DNA of 55,660 bases from Lujinxingia litoralis (lineage in GTDB: Bacteria; Myxococcota_A; Bradymonadia; Bradymonadales; Bradymonadaceae), in contig NZ_QHKO01000014.1 in the NCBI RefSeq assembly GCF_003260125.1, forward strand, positions 1-55,660. Reading direction: 5' to 3'. The notes under the pieces were generated by a model. The model did no database searches and was not told the origin of the DNA. It worked only from the letters and a program-made list of their open reading frames with translations. The translations under genes and the position numbers were made by a program. Below, one piece after another: positions 7,569 to 15,775 of this stretch. The number at the start of each line of letters is the position of its first letter. The first letter of the stretch is position 1.

Positions 7569-7748
7569 GGCGGGGCTCGGGGCTGTGGGGAGGGGGCCGG
7601 CGGGTGCGCGCCAGCATAGAGCAGGGGGGCGCGTTTCCACAGGGTTTTCCACAGGGGCGGGAGCGCTTTGAGCAGGCCTGCGCGTTGGGCTCGGAGCGGG
7701 CGTGTGACCGCCCCTGCGGGGTGTGACGAGGGGCGGCGGGGGGGCTGT

Positions 7749-8429
7749 TCAGGGGAGTTTGGCCAGCGCGAGCTTCAGGGGGCAGCGCTCAGGGGTGTCG
7801 CGGCCCTGGCGGTAGCGCTGAAGAAGCGTTTTTGAGCGCTGGGCCAGCTCGCGGCGGACCTCTCGCCGCCGTCCTTTGACGCGGGCGATCTGCATGTCGT
7901 CGTAGGCGGTGGTCTGGTGGCGCATCCAGGCGATGGTGGCCGCGGCTGCGCGCTCCTCGATGGGGATGCGTTTGGTGCGGGCGACGGTGCCGCTGCCCAC
8001 GGGGGTGGCGTGGGCGGCGATGGCGGCGGCCATGGTCCGGGCCAGGTCGAGGTAGCGGCTATGAAAGTCGAGGTAGTCGAAGACCGCGGTCTCAAAGTCT
8101 TCGGCGTATTCCTCCTGTTTTTTGGCGCGGCGCGCGCGGTCGGCGGCCAGGCGACGCTGGTAGGCGGGGGAGGCTTTCTCGGCCTCGCGACGCTGGGTTT
8201 CGCGCTCGATGATGTGGGCCGGGGCCCAGACACCGTGGGAGAAGGTCTTGCGGCCCTTCTTCTCCTGGACGGTCCAGGAGGGGCCGGCGGCTTTGACGCG
8301 GCGGGTCAGGGTGGCGTCGCCGGGTTTGAGCAGCGCCCAGCCTTCGGGGGGCTTTGTTTTGGTGCCGTCTTCCAGGCGGACCATGTCGTAGGGGAAGGTG
8401 GGGGCGACGATGCGGTTTTGTTCGCTCAT
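7749..8429 (-). CDS. DUF2293 domain protein
   Basis: A 226-residue, strongly basic protein. The N-terminal half is Lys/Arg-rich with a charged helix (residues 75-105). The C-terminal half has the DUF2293 signature: THAT or HATPVGSGTVARTKRIPIEERAA-type sequence, then AWMRHQTTAYDDM, where the family normally has an IRHRYTDYD-like motif. Function is unknown; the basic character would suit nucleic-acid binding, which is inference. It is leftward, with the sulfatase-fold gene ending 38 bases upstream, so both may share a transcript. Confidence 0.7.
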   Translation of the reverse strand: MSEQNRIVAPTFPYDMVRLEDGTKTKPPEGWALLKPGDATLTRRVKAAGPSWTVQEKKGRKTFSHGVWAPAHIIERETQRREAEKASPAYQRRLAADRARRAKKQEEYAEDFETAVFDYLDFHSRYLDLARTMAAAIAAHATPVGSGTVARTKRIPIEERAAAATIAWMRHQTTAYDDMQIARVKGRRREVRRELAQRSKTLLQRYRQGRDTPERCPLKLALAKLP

Positions 8430-8467
8430 AAGATCGGGGGGATAGCGGTGAGGGTGGGGCTCGGGGG

Positions 8468-10624
8468 TCAGTCGCGGAGCTCGTCGGGGAGGGTGGAGGT
8501 TTTGAGAAAGCGGGTCAGGGCCTGGCGCAGGATGGGTTCTTCGGGGAGTCCGGCGCCGATGAGGTTGCGCCGGGCCATGGGGTCCTGGCGCAGGTTGTAG
8601 AGCTCTTCGGTGCGGCCGCTCAGGTCGAGGATGAACTGGTAATCGCCCCGAATCACGGCGCGGGTGTGGCGCCGGGGCCGGGCGTAGGAGTTCTCCTGAA
8701 AGATCATTCGCTCCGGGTCGGCGGCATCGCCAAAGAGGGTGGGGACCTGACTGACCATGGTGGATTTGGCGGGGATGGGGACCCCGGCCAGCTCCAGGAT
8801 GGTGGGGTAGAGGTCGTTGAGGGCGACCGGCTCCGCAACCCGGCCGGCGGCGATGTGGGGGCCGCGGGCGACCAGGGGCACGTGGGTGACGGCCCGGTAG
8901 AGGTTGCGGGCGTGGGGATCGGGGCCGTGTTCGTTGAAGGCCTCGCCATGATCGGCGCCGAAGAAGGTGTAGATGGGGCGTTGCTGGCCGAGCGTGTCGA
9001 TGAGGTCGAGAAGCGGGGCGATGTGCTCATCGGTGTAGCGGAGTTCTTCGTCGTAGTGGTCGAGGGGACGATCTCCGAAATCGGTGTCGGGGTGATCGAA
9101 GTAGGGAGCGTGGGGATCGTAGTAGTGGAGCCACAGGAAGAAGGGCTCTTTGTGGGTGGCCAGGCGGCGCAGGGTTTTTTTGCCCTCGCGGGTGACCAGG
9201 GGGGCCAGGCGCGCGGGGCGCTTGCCGCAGACGTTCTCAAAACGCTCAAAACCGCGGCGGATGGTCCAGCGGGGGCTGTCAAAGACGCTGGCGCAGAGGA
9301 CGGCTTCGGCGTTGTAGTCGGCGGCGACCAGGGCTTCGGTGAGCAGGGTTTCGTCGTCGGCGATGCGCGGGGGGAAGCGATCGGCGTGGGTGAGGGAGAC
9401 CTGGAAGGGGGTCTGGCCGGCGAAGAGGGACCAGAGGCTGGGGCCGGTGCCGGAGTCCTGGCTAAAGGCGCGCTCAAAGACCAGGGCGTCTTCGGCCCAG
9501 CGGTCGAGGTTGGGCGAGGTGGGGCGCGGGCCGCCCAGAAAGCCCAGGCGTTCGGCGCGGACCGAGTCCCAGGTGATGAGGATGAACGAGGGGGCCTGCG
9601 GGAGCTCGGGGGCCTGGAAGTCGGGGCGTCGCGCCTGGGCGGTGGGGCGATCGAATTGAGGGTCGGCGCAGGCGGCCAGGTAAGCGTCGAGCTCGTCGGG
9701 GGAGAGGAGCCCGGGGACGGGGCAGTCGCCGCTCATAAAGAGGCGGTCGAGGTGGAGGTAGCGCTGGGAGAGGTCGAGGGCGAAGCGGGAGGCCTGGGTG
9801 TGGAAGACCAGGGTGCGCCGGGTCTGTGGGGGTTGGCTGGCGAGTCCGGCGATGGGGATGGCCAAAAGCGGGAGCGCGATGGCCAGAGCCGGGGCCAGGC
9901 GATGGGAGGTGTGCGGGGTGAGAAAGCGCGCGCAGAAGGGGTGGAGGACGAGACTCAGGGTAAGGAGGGCCAGCGAGGGGCCTTCGATGGAGCGCAGCGT
10001 GTCGCGCAGGAGCCAGGTGGCGGCCAGGGCAGCGACAAGCCCCAGGGCACCCAGGGCGGTGGTGAGGTAGGCGGTGTTGAAGACGCGCCCCAGGGAGGGC
10101 CAGCGGGAGAGGATGGCGCAAAGGAGGCGGCGCAGCGAAGCGCCGGCGACGAGGAGCCCCAGGGCGCTGGCGAGCTGGGCGGCGAGCGAGGCGGTGGCGA
10201 TGAGCAGGGGGCCGTTGCGGTGCTCGATGAGGTAGGCGGTCGTGCCGACGGAGGCCGCGGCGAAGAGGGGCAGGGTCAGGGTGGCGGCGACCAGGGTGGC
10301 GGTGCGTGGCGCGTCGTGGGGGGAGCCGCGTTGTTGCCAGACGCGGCGGCCAAAGCCCGCGAGGGTGTCCAGGAGGGGCGTGGCGGTGGGCCGCCCGGTG
10401 GCCGCGAAGAGGGCCAGGGCGCTCAAGAGGGCCCAGAGGGCGGCCCCGGGAGCCCAGAGGGCCAGGGTGCTCACCCAGGTCAGCAGGGCCGAAACGAGGC
10501 TGAACGAGGGGGAACTCAGCAAGGCGATCAGGGTATCGAGCGAGGCGCCGACCGAGGCGGCGCCCAGCGCGCCCAGGACCCAGGCGCTGAGATCTCGAGA
10601 GGTTGTGGGCTGGAAGGTACTCAT
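8468..10624 (-). CDS. Membrane-anchored sulfatase/alkaline-phosphatase-fold hydrolase
   Basis: A 718-residue protein. The first 270 or so residues hold about seven hydrophobic helices. The rest is a periplasmic alkaline-phosphatase-superfamily domain starting at SFILITWDSVRAERLG (first metal Asp), with SGTGPSLWSLFAGQ at the nucleophile position, HYYDPHAPY, and FGADHGEAFNEHG (metal Asp-His). Ordinary sulfatases carry C/S-x-P-x-R at the nucleophile, the formylglycine motif; this protein has T-G-P-S instead, closer to phospho-transfer members of the superfamily such as LTA-synthase-like enzymes. It probably acts on lipids or polysaccharides outside the inner membrane; the substrate is unknown. 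Confidence 0.8.
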   Translation of the reverse strand: MSTFQPTTSRDLSAWVLGALGAASVGASLDTLIALLSSPSFSLVSALLTWVSTLALWAPGAALWALLSALALFAATGRPTATPLLDTLAGFGRRVWQQRGSPHDAPRTATLVAATLTLPLFAAASVGTTAYLIEHRNGPLLIATASLAAQLASALGLLVAGASLRRLLCAILSRWPSLGRVFNTAYLTTALGALGLVAALAATWLLRDTLRSIEGPSLALLTLSLVLHPFCARFLTPHTSHRLAPALAIALPLLAIPIAGLASQPPQTRRTLVFHTQASRFALDLSQRYLHLDRLFMSGDCPVPGLLSPDELDAYLAACADPQFDRPTAQARRPDFQAPELPQAPSFILITWDSVRAERLGFLGGPRPTSPNLDRWAEDALVFERAFSQDSGTGPSLWSLFAGQTPFQVSLTHADRFPPRIADDETLLTEALVAADYNAEAVLCASVFDSPRWTIRRGFERFENVCGKRPARLAPLVTREGKKTLRRLATHKEPFFLWLHYYDPHAPYFDHPDTDFGDRPLDHYDEELRYTDEHIAPLLDLIDTLGQQRPIYTFFGADHGEAFNEHGPDPHARNLYRAVTHVPLVARGPHIAAGRVAEPVALNDLYPTILELAGVPIPAKSTMVSQVPTLFGDAADPERMIFQENSYARPRRHTRAVIRGDYQFILDLSGRTEELYNLRQDPMARRNLIGAGLPEEPILRQALTRFLKTSTLPDELRD

Positions 10625-11037
10625 GGGGCCGCAGGGGAACCTGGCATTGATGGGGCCGATACGGGTGGCCGGTTGATGTACATAGCGCGCTTTGGGGGGG
10701 AGGTGAAGCGTGCGGGGGATGAGGGGGGAAAGTGGAGTGCTAACCTACCGGTGAGGTCTGGGGGCGGTGCAGGGTTTTGCCAGCGGCGCGGCGCTCGCCA
10801 GGGTGCCAAAACAGGGGGGAAGGGGCGGGCGAAGGTCAAGGCTTGCGCCCATGCTCAACAACGACGCCGGGGTGGCGCGGCGCTGCGTCAAAAGTGGTGG
10901 GGTGGGGAGCGGGCTGGCACTGAAGGTGCAGAAGGGGGGAGGTCCTGATGTGACATATGACATGGGACGCACCCCTGGCCGGGTCAGGCTCATGAGGAGC
11001 GGGCACGGCGCGTCCAGAGAATGTGATGGAGGACCTG
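10625..11037. other. 413 bp divergent intergenic region
   Basis: This region lies between the leftward sulfatase-fold gene and the rightward lipoprotein. I see no coding region, hairpin with U-run, or known riboswitch. It should hold both promoters. The lipoprotein's ribosome binding site GGAGGA is at 11028-11033. Confidence 0.4.
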
Positions 11038-12969
11038 ATGTTGAATCTGATGTCGAAGCGAATGAGTTTGATGATGTTGGTAGGGGCGCTGGCCTGCGGG
11101 ATGGTGGCGTGTCCCAGCGAAGAAGATGAGTATCCGAATACCGAGGTGCCCGATGCCGGGGATTCGGATGCGGAGCTGGACGCGGACCCGCTGCCCGATA
11201 CGGAGCCCGATGGCGGGGGGCAGGTGGAGACCCGGGCGATGCCCCTCTCGCTGAAGGTGCAGGATGAGGCGGGGATGCCGATTGTCGGCGCCAGCGTGAT
11301 CTATCAGGGGGAAGCGCACCTCACCGACCTGGGCGGCCAGGTGCTGATTGCACCGGCCGAGGGGGCGGCGTCGATGATCGTGCAGATTGAGGCCGAAGGC
11401 TACGCGCCCTCCAGTGCCGAGCGCCCCGTGGTGGAAGCGGCCGAGGGGCAGGAGATGAGCGCGCTGGTGCGTCTGCTCAAGCTGGGAGAGGCGCAGACCT
11501 TTGATGCCGAGGCCGACGCGCTGCTGGAGGTTCGAGGCGTCAAGATTAGCCTCCCGGCCAACGCCCTGGTCGATGGCGCGGGGAATCCGGTGGCTGGCCA
11601 GGCCGAGATGACCTTTGCGGGCATTGAGCCCTCCAGCGATGACCTGCGCTTTATGCCCGGACCGCTGATCGGGGTGCCCGCCGAGGGCGACCCGGTGGAT
11701 CTTTTGAGCGTCTATATGGCCGACATCAGCTTCTGGAAGAATGGCGAAAAGCTGCAGCTGGCCGAGGGCATCGAGGCCGATCTGGAGTTTCCGATCTCGG
11801 AGGCTTTCTCGGGCTATGCGGCCGGGGACACGATCCCCTTCTGGAGCTTTGATCTGGAGCAGGCCCGCTGGATCTATGAGAGCGAGTGCGAGGTTGTTGC
11901 CGGCGATGGCCTGATAGCCTCCTGTAAGGCCGGGCACTTCAGCTGGTGGAACGTCGATAAGCCTCTGGAGACGCGTAACTGCGTGGAGGTCACCGTCATC
12001 GACGCCGAGTCTGGCGAGCCCATCCCCGGCGCGACCATTGAGGGCGAGGCCCAGAGCTACCTGGGCCGCGTCGCTCCCTTTGGCGCCACCGACGCCCAGG
12101 GCAAGACCTGCGTGGACTTTATGCGGGCGGGAACGATCGAGCTCAGCGCGCTGCACTCCTACTACTACCAGGATGCCGACGGACCGCTGACGGTGGTCGG
12201 CAACGAGACGGCCGCCAGCTGCCAGTCGGAGGAGGGCGGAGAATGCCTCCAGGTGACTATCGAGATGAGCGATACGCGCAGCTGCCTGAGCGGGACGGTG
12301 GTCGATGAGGACGCGGCGCCGGTGGCCGGGGCTCCGGTCTACGGGCTCTATGAGATGATGAACGGCCCGGGCTCGGTGGTCGCTGAGTCGGGCGCCGACG
12401 GCAGCTACTGCCTGGAGATCCCGCCGGTGGACGAGGTGGAGCTGCTCTCGGTGCATAATGACGCGGTGGGCCAGGCGGTGGTGAGCCTGGACAGCGACGC
12501 CTTTGGCGAGGCGGCCTGCGGCTCCGATGGCTGTGAGGATACTGGCGAGCTGGTGCTGGAGAGCGGACCGACGACGTGTGTGGAGGGCATCTCGAACTCC
12601 TACATGGTGGTGAACGATGAGTACATCGCGGTGCCGCGCCCCGGGCAGCCGGTGTACGTGTATCTCGGTGACGTCGATCGTAGCTGTGAGCCTGGCGAGG
12701 GCCCCGAAGATCGGGGACAGATCCTGGCTGAGGGCATCACCGACGCCAACGGAGGCTTCGCCCTGGATCTGCCGCTGATGACGGATGTGCAGGTGACCGT
12801 GATCATCGGGGAGTGCCACGAGGAGTGGGGCCCGGAGTGTCTGGCGTTTCTCAATGAAGCGTCGGGGTCCGTGGTCTTTGAGCTGGAGGGGATCGAGGCC
12901 AGCGTGGCGGCAGGAGGCTGCCAGAACCTTGGCGAGTTCAACACGCCGCCGATGTGCTTTGAGGAGTAA
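11038..12969 (+). CDS. Large surface lipoprotein with carboxypeptidase-regulatory-like repeats (paralog A)
   Basis: A 643-residue predicted lipoprotein. Signal peptide with lipobox GMVAC, then an Asp/Glu/Pro/Gly-rich linker of about 40 residues, then several beta-sandwich-like modules. Lines such as GMPIVGASV-x-Y, GEPIPGATIEG and APVAGAPVYG, each followed by a DA-x-G or DGSYCLEI turn, are typical of carboxypeptidase regulatory-like (CarboxypepD_reg) domains. A central segment with SLPANALVDGAGNPVAG and DISFWKNGEKLQL is shared with the next gene. The C-terminal half contains paired cysteines. Start at 11038 because GGAGGA lies 4 bases upstream. It is likely displayed on the cell surface; the ligand is unknown. 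It is paralogous to 13535-15475 along its whole length, so the two arose by tandem duplication. Confidence 0.85.
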   Translation: MLNLMSKRMSLMMLVGALACGMVACPSEEDEYPNTEVPDAGDSDAELDADPLPDTEPDGGGQVETRAMPLSLKVQDEAGMPIVGASVIYQGEAHLTDLGGQVLIAPAEGAASMIVQIEAEGYAPSSAERPVVEAAEGQEMSALVRLLKLGEAQTFDAEADALLEVRGVKISLPANALVDGAGNPVAGQAEMTFAGIEPSSDDLRFMPGPLIGVPAEGDPVDLLSVYMADISFWKNGEKLQLAEGIEADLEFPISEAFSGYAAGDTIPFWSFDLEQARWIYESECEVVAGDGLIASCKAGHFSWWNVDKPLETRNCVEVTVIDAESGEPIPGATIEGEAQSYLGRVAPFGATDAQGKTCVDFMRAGTIELSALHSYYYQDADGPLTVVGNETAASCQSEEGGECLQVTIEMSDTRSCLSGTVVDEDAAPVAGAPVYGLYEMMNGPGSVVAESGADGSYCLEIPPVDEVELLSVHNDAVGQAVVSLDSDAFGEAACGSDGCEDTGELVLESGPTTCVEGISNSYMVVNDEYIAVPRPGQPVYVYLGDVDRSCEPGEGPEDRGQILAEGITDANGGFALDLPLMTDVQVTVIIGECHEEWGPECLAFLNEASGSVVFELEGIEASVAAGGCQNLGEFNTPPMCFEE

Positions 12970-12984
12970 GAGCTGACGCGTGTC

Positions 12985-13017
12985 TGGCGCCGCCCGAAAG
13001 CGGGCGGCCAGGCGCCG
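12985..13017 (+). terminator. GC-rich hairpin after paralog A
   Basis: GGCGCCGCCCG…CGGGCGGCCAGGCGCC forms an imperfect long stem a few bases after the stop. It has no U-run of its own and is followed closely by a canonical terminator. Confidence 0.45.
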
Positions 13018-13032
13018 TGGTGAGGTGAGGAG

Positions 13033-13063
13033 GCGCCCCCCGAGTACGGGGGGCGCTTTTTTT
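13033..13063 (+). terminator. Rho-independent terminator of paralog A
   Basis: GCGCCCCCCG, AGTA, CGGGGGGCGC, then seven T. A canonical strong terminator on the plus strand. Confidence 0.92.
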
Positions 13064-13534
13064 GTGGGGGGGCAGAATGGAGCCCTCCACTCCCGCTTCT
13101 CGGGTCCCGGTATCCGATGCCTGTGTTCCTTTCCGATCGTTTTTTGGAGTGTTTGGTTTCGGAGGGGGAGAGGGGAAGAAGACGTAGGAGCGGGAATTGG
13201 GGAGCGGGGGAGTGGAGTCGGGGTGAGGGGGTGGACAGGCGTTTTACCAGGCGGGTGAGGTGTGTTGACCGCAAGGTCAGGATGGCGCGGAGAAGGGTTA
13301 CTCCGATCAAGGGCGGGGCCGGCGACGTGGCGACGGGTAGATTTATTCAGTGGTGAGTTTTTCTTGTTTAATTGCAGGGGGATAGGTGGGTGTTTGGCCT
13401 GGCGAGGAAAGGCTGGCATCGGCCGTGCAATGGGGAAGGCGTATGGAACCAACCTGCCCCCCGGGCCGACTCGCTGTGCTGATGAAGGATGCATGGAGAG
13501 GTAGCGCGAGCGGCCCTGATTTTGAGGAGATGTG
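13064..13534. other. 471 bp leader region of paralog B
   Basis: I see no gene here. The part near 13340-13380 is locally AT-rich (AGATTTATTCAGTGG, TTTTTCTTGTTTAATTG) and is the likeliest promoter area. The ribosome binding site GAGGAGA at 13524-13530 precedes the ATG. I recognise no riboswitch consensus in the leader. Confidence 0.4.
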
Positions 13535-15475
13535 ATGAACGCGAAGATGATGCGACGCCTGTTGATGTTGATGTTGGCCACAGGGATGAGCGCCGGTGGT
13601 GTGCTGGGGTGTTCGGATGAAAACCCGGATGGGCCGGTGCAAGAGATTCCGGACGGCGGGGAGCCCGATGGTGAGGAGCCCGACGCCGAGCCTGATGGCG
13701 AGGAGCCCGACGCGGAGCCTGACGCGGAACCCGACGCGGAGCCCGACGGTGGTGAGGTTGACGGTCGGCGAGCGATGCCCTTGCAGGTGCAGGTGCTCAA
13801 CCGCCAGGGGCTGCCGATTGTGGGGGCAGCGGTGATGCACGCGGGGGTGGAGCATATCAGCGATGGGGAGGGCCGGGTGCTCCTGAGCGCGCCGGAGGAT
13901 GCCGAGCGCTTTGTGGCGCGGATTGACGCCGAAGGGTTTGCGCCCTCAAGCCTGGACTACCCGGTGCAGCGAGCCACCGACGACCACACCGCTCACGCGA
14001 TTGTCCGCCTCCTTCCGCTGGGCTCGCCGATCGTGTTTAACCACGACGAGGCTGCGACGATTTCGCGCGGGCGGATCCGGGTGGAGCTCGCGGCCAACAG
14101 CCTGGTGGATGGGCAGGGCAACGCGGTGACGGGGGAGGTGGAGGCGACGATCGCGTCGCTGGATCCGACCGAGGATGCGCGCTTTATGCCGGGGCCGCTG
14201 GTGGGCCTGCCGGAGGGTGGTGGTGAAGAGACGCCGATTTTGAGCGTGATGATGGGGGATATCTCGTTCTGGCAGCATGGCGAGAAGCTGCAGCTGGCCG
14301 AAGGGGAGCAGGCCCGGTTGGAGTTCTTCATTCCGGAGGCGTTTGAGGCCTATCAGGAAGGGGATCTGATCGAGTTCTGGCATTTTGACCTCTCGCAGGC
14401 GCGCTGGGTGCAGGAGGGGAACTGCACGGTGGCGTTGGCGGGAGGCCAGCGCCTGGCCCAGTGTGCGCCGACGCACTTCAGCTGGTGGAACGCGGATAAA
14501 CCGGTGTCGCTGCGCAACTGCGTGAACATCAAGGTGATCGACGGGGAGACTGGCGAGCCGATCCCGGGAGCGGCGCTGGAGGGGATGGGGCTGGATTTTG
14601 AAGGGGCGCTGGTGGGCCAGGGCCTGACCGATGGTGAGGGGCGTTCGTGCATGAACTTCCTGCTCGACGGTACGCTGGACGTCGGGGCGTTCCACGCCGA
14701 CTACCTCTACCAGGAAGGCGGGCCGGTGCAGGTGGTCGGTAACAGCGTGCCCGCGGATTGCTCGGGCGCTGGCGAGGGGGCGTGCCAGGAGGTGGTCGTG
14801 GAGCTCCTGAATCGCGGGACCTGCCTCACGGGCAAAGTGTTGGATGAGACGTACAACGTGTTGGAAGGGGCGTCGGTGTACGCGGTGCACGAGGGGGCGC
14901 TGGGCGCGCAGTACTTCAGCGCGGTGAGCGACGCGTCGGGCAATTATTGCGTGGAGGTTCCCCAGGATGTGGAGCTCTCGTTGTATGCGCTGGACGGCGA
15001 AGGGTCGGTCGCGGTGGAGACGGCCAGCACCGCCGGGGCGGAGTCGCTGCAGTGTGGCGACGAGGGCTGTGCCGAGGCCACGGCGATGGTGATGGGGACG
15101 GGATCGATGGCCTGCCTGAAGAGTTATGTGGCGGTGAACGGGTACTCGACGCCGGCGCCGGGGATGCCGGTGTATGTGTACTCGGAGCATCCCACGCGCA
15201 GCTGTGAGCCCGGCCAGGATGACCCGGCGAGCTGGGGAGCGATGGTGGCGCAGACGGTGTCGGATGCGTCGGGGAACTGGGCGGTGGAGGTGCCGCTGGA
15301 TATGGCCGGCACCCTTTATGTGAGCGTGGGGAGCTGCGTGGATACGCTGGGCGTGGAGTGCCTCAACGGGGATCGGCTGATGCCGGTCCAGGTCGCGGAG
15401 CTGGAAGGCTCGATCGATCAGGGGCCCTGCCAGGAGGTGCACCCGACGCCCCTGCCCGACGCCTGCCTGGAGTAA
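13535..15475 (+). CDS. Large surface lipoprotein (paralog B)
   Basis: A 646-residue predicted lipoprotein with lipobox GVLGC and a longer acidic linker than its neighbour, built from repeated Pro-Asp-(Ala/Gly)-Glu units. After the linker it follows paralog A module by module: GLPIVGAAVMHAG, GFAPSSLDY, ELAANSLVDGQGNAV, FMPGPLVGLP, DISFWQHGEKLQLAEG, FSWWN-DKP, GEPIPGAALEG, and a C-terminal SYVAVNGYSTPAPGMPVYVY opposite SYMVVNDEYIAVPRPGQPVYVY. Both keep FWHFDL or FWSFDL followed by QARW and paired cysteines. The start at 13535 follows GAGGAGA with a short spacer. It has its own promoter region and terminator, so the pair is not one operon. Probable role: adhesion or ligand binding at the surface, by inference only. 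Confidence 0.85.
   Translation: MNAKMMRRLLMLMLATGMSAGGVLGCSDENPDGPVQEIPDGGEPDGEEPDAEPDGEEPDAEPDAEPDAEPDGGEVDGRRAMPLQVQVLNRQGLPIVGAAVMHAGVEHISDGEGRVLLSAPEDAERFVARIDAEGFAPSSLDYPVQRATDDHTAHAIVRLLPLGSPIVFNHDEAATISRGRIRVELAANSLVDGQGNAVTGEVEATIASLDPTEDARFMPGPLVGLPEGGGEETPILSVMMGDISFWQHGEKLQLAEGEQARLEFFIPEAFEAYQEGDLIEFWHFDLSQARWVQEGNCTVALAGGQRLAQCAPTHFSWWNADKPVSLRNCVNIKVIDGETGEPIPGAALEGMGLDFEGALVGQGLTDGEGRSCMNFLLDGTLDVGAFHADYLYQEGGPVQVVGNSVPADCSGAGEGACQEVVVELLNRGTCLTGKVLDETYNVLEGASVYAVHEGALGAQYFSAVSDASGNYCVEVPQDVELSLYALDGEGSVAVETASTAGAESLQCGDEGCAEATAMVMGTGSMACLKSYVAVNGYSTPAPGMPVYVYSEHPTRSCEPGQDDPASWGAMVAQTVSDASGNWAVEVPLDMAGTLYVSVGSCVDTLGVECLNGDRLMPVQVAELEGSIDQGPCQEVHPTPLPDACLE
13661..13750 (+). repeat. 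Low-complexity Pro-Asp-Glu linker repeats
   Basis: Degenerate 12 and 15 base units (GAGCCCGACGCG and variants) encode PDAEP/PDGEEP repeats directly after the lipid anchor of paralog B. They likely act as a spacer holding the folded part away from the membrane. Confidence 0.85.
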
Positions 15476-15547
15476 GCAGGAGGGAAGCCGGCGCGCGCTT
15501 GCGGGATGGGGGGGAGCGCGCCGGTGGGGTTGTGAAGAGACGAGGAG

Positions 15548-15576
15548 CCCCGGCCGCGCAGCGGCCGGGGTTTTGT
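15548..15576 (+). terminator. Rho-independent terminator of paralog B
   Basis: CCCCGGCCGC, GCA, GCGGCCGGGG, then TTTTGTTTTG. A perfect 10 bp stem with a U-tract. Confidence 0.93.
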
Positions 15577-15775
15577 TTTGCGTGACGCGTGTGTGTGGGC
15601 AGGTTCGGGTTGCCGGGGGGGCCGGGGGCCGGGGAGGAGTCGCGCGGGGATTAAGAGGGGAGTGGGTGGAAGGTGGGGCTCCGAGTCTTGCTCCGGGGGG
15701 CAAAGTTCTATAGATGCCGGACGATCGCGCCGGGTCGCGTTCGAAACACAGATCTTGTGCAAGTGAGGGCAGAGG

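Noticed and set aside
8666..10948. A 760-codon plus-strand open frame opposite the sulfatase-fold gene
   Set aside because: It is Gly/Glu-rich low-complexity sequence with no motifs, while the opposite strand has full domain motifs.
13064..13534. Riboswitch in the long leader of paralog B
   Set aside because: I could not match it to a GEMM, TPP, cobalamin, SAM or glycine riboswitch consensus.
10990..13800. A 936-codon open frame on the minus strand, opposite the two lipoproteins
   Set aside because: It spans parts of two clear lipoprotein genes and their terminator, is His/Arg/Leu-rich without domains, and is a GC-driven shadow.
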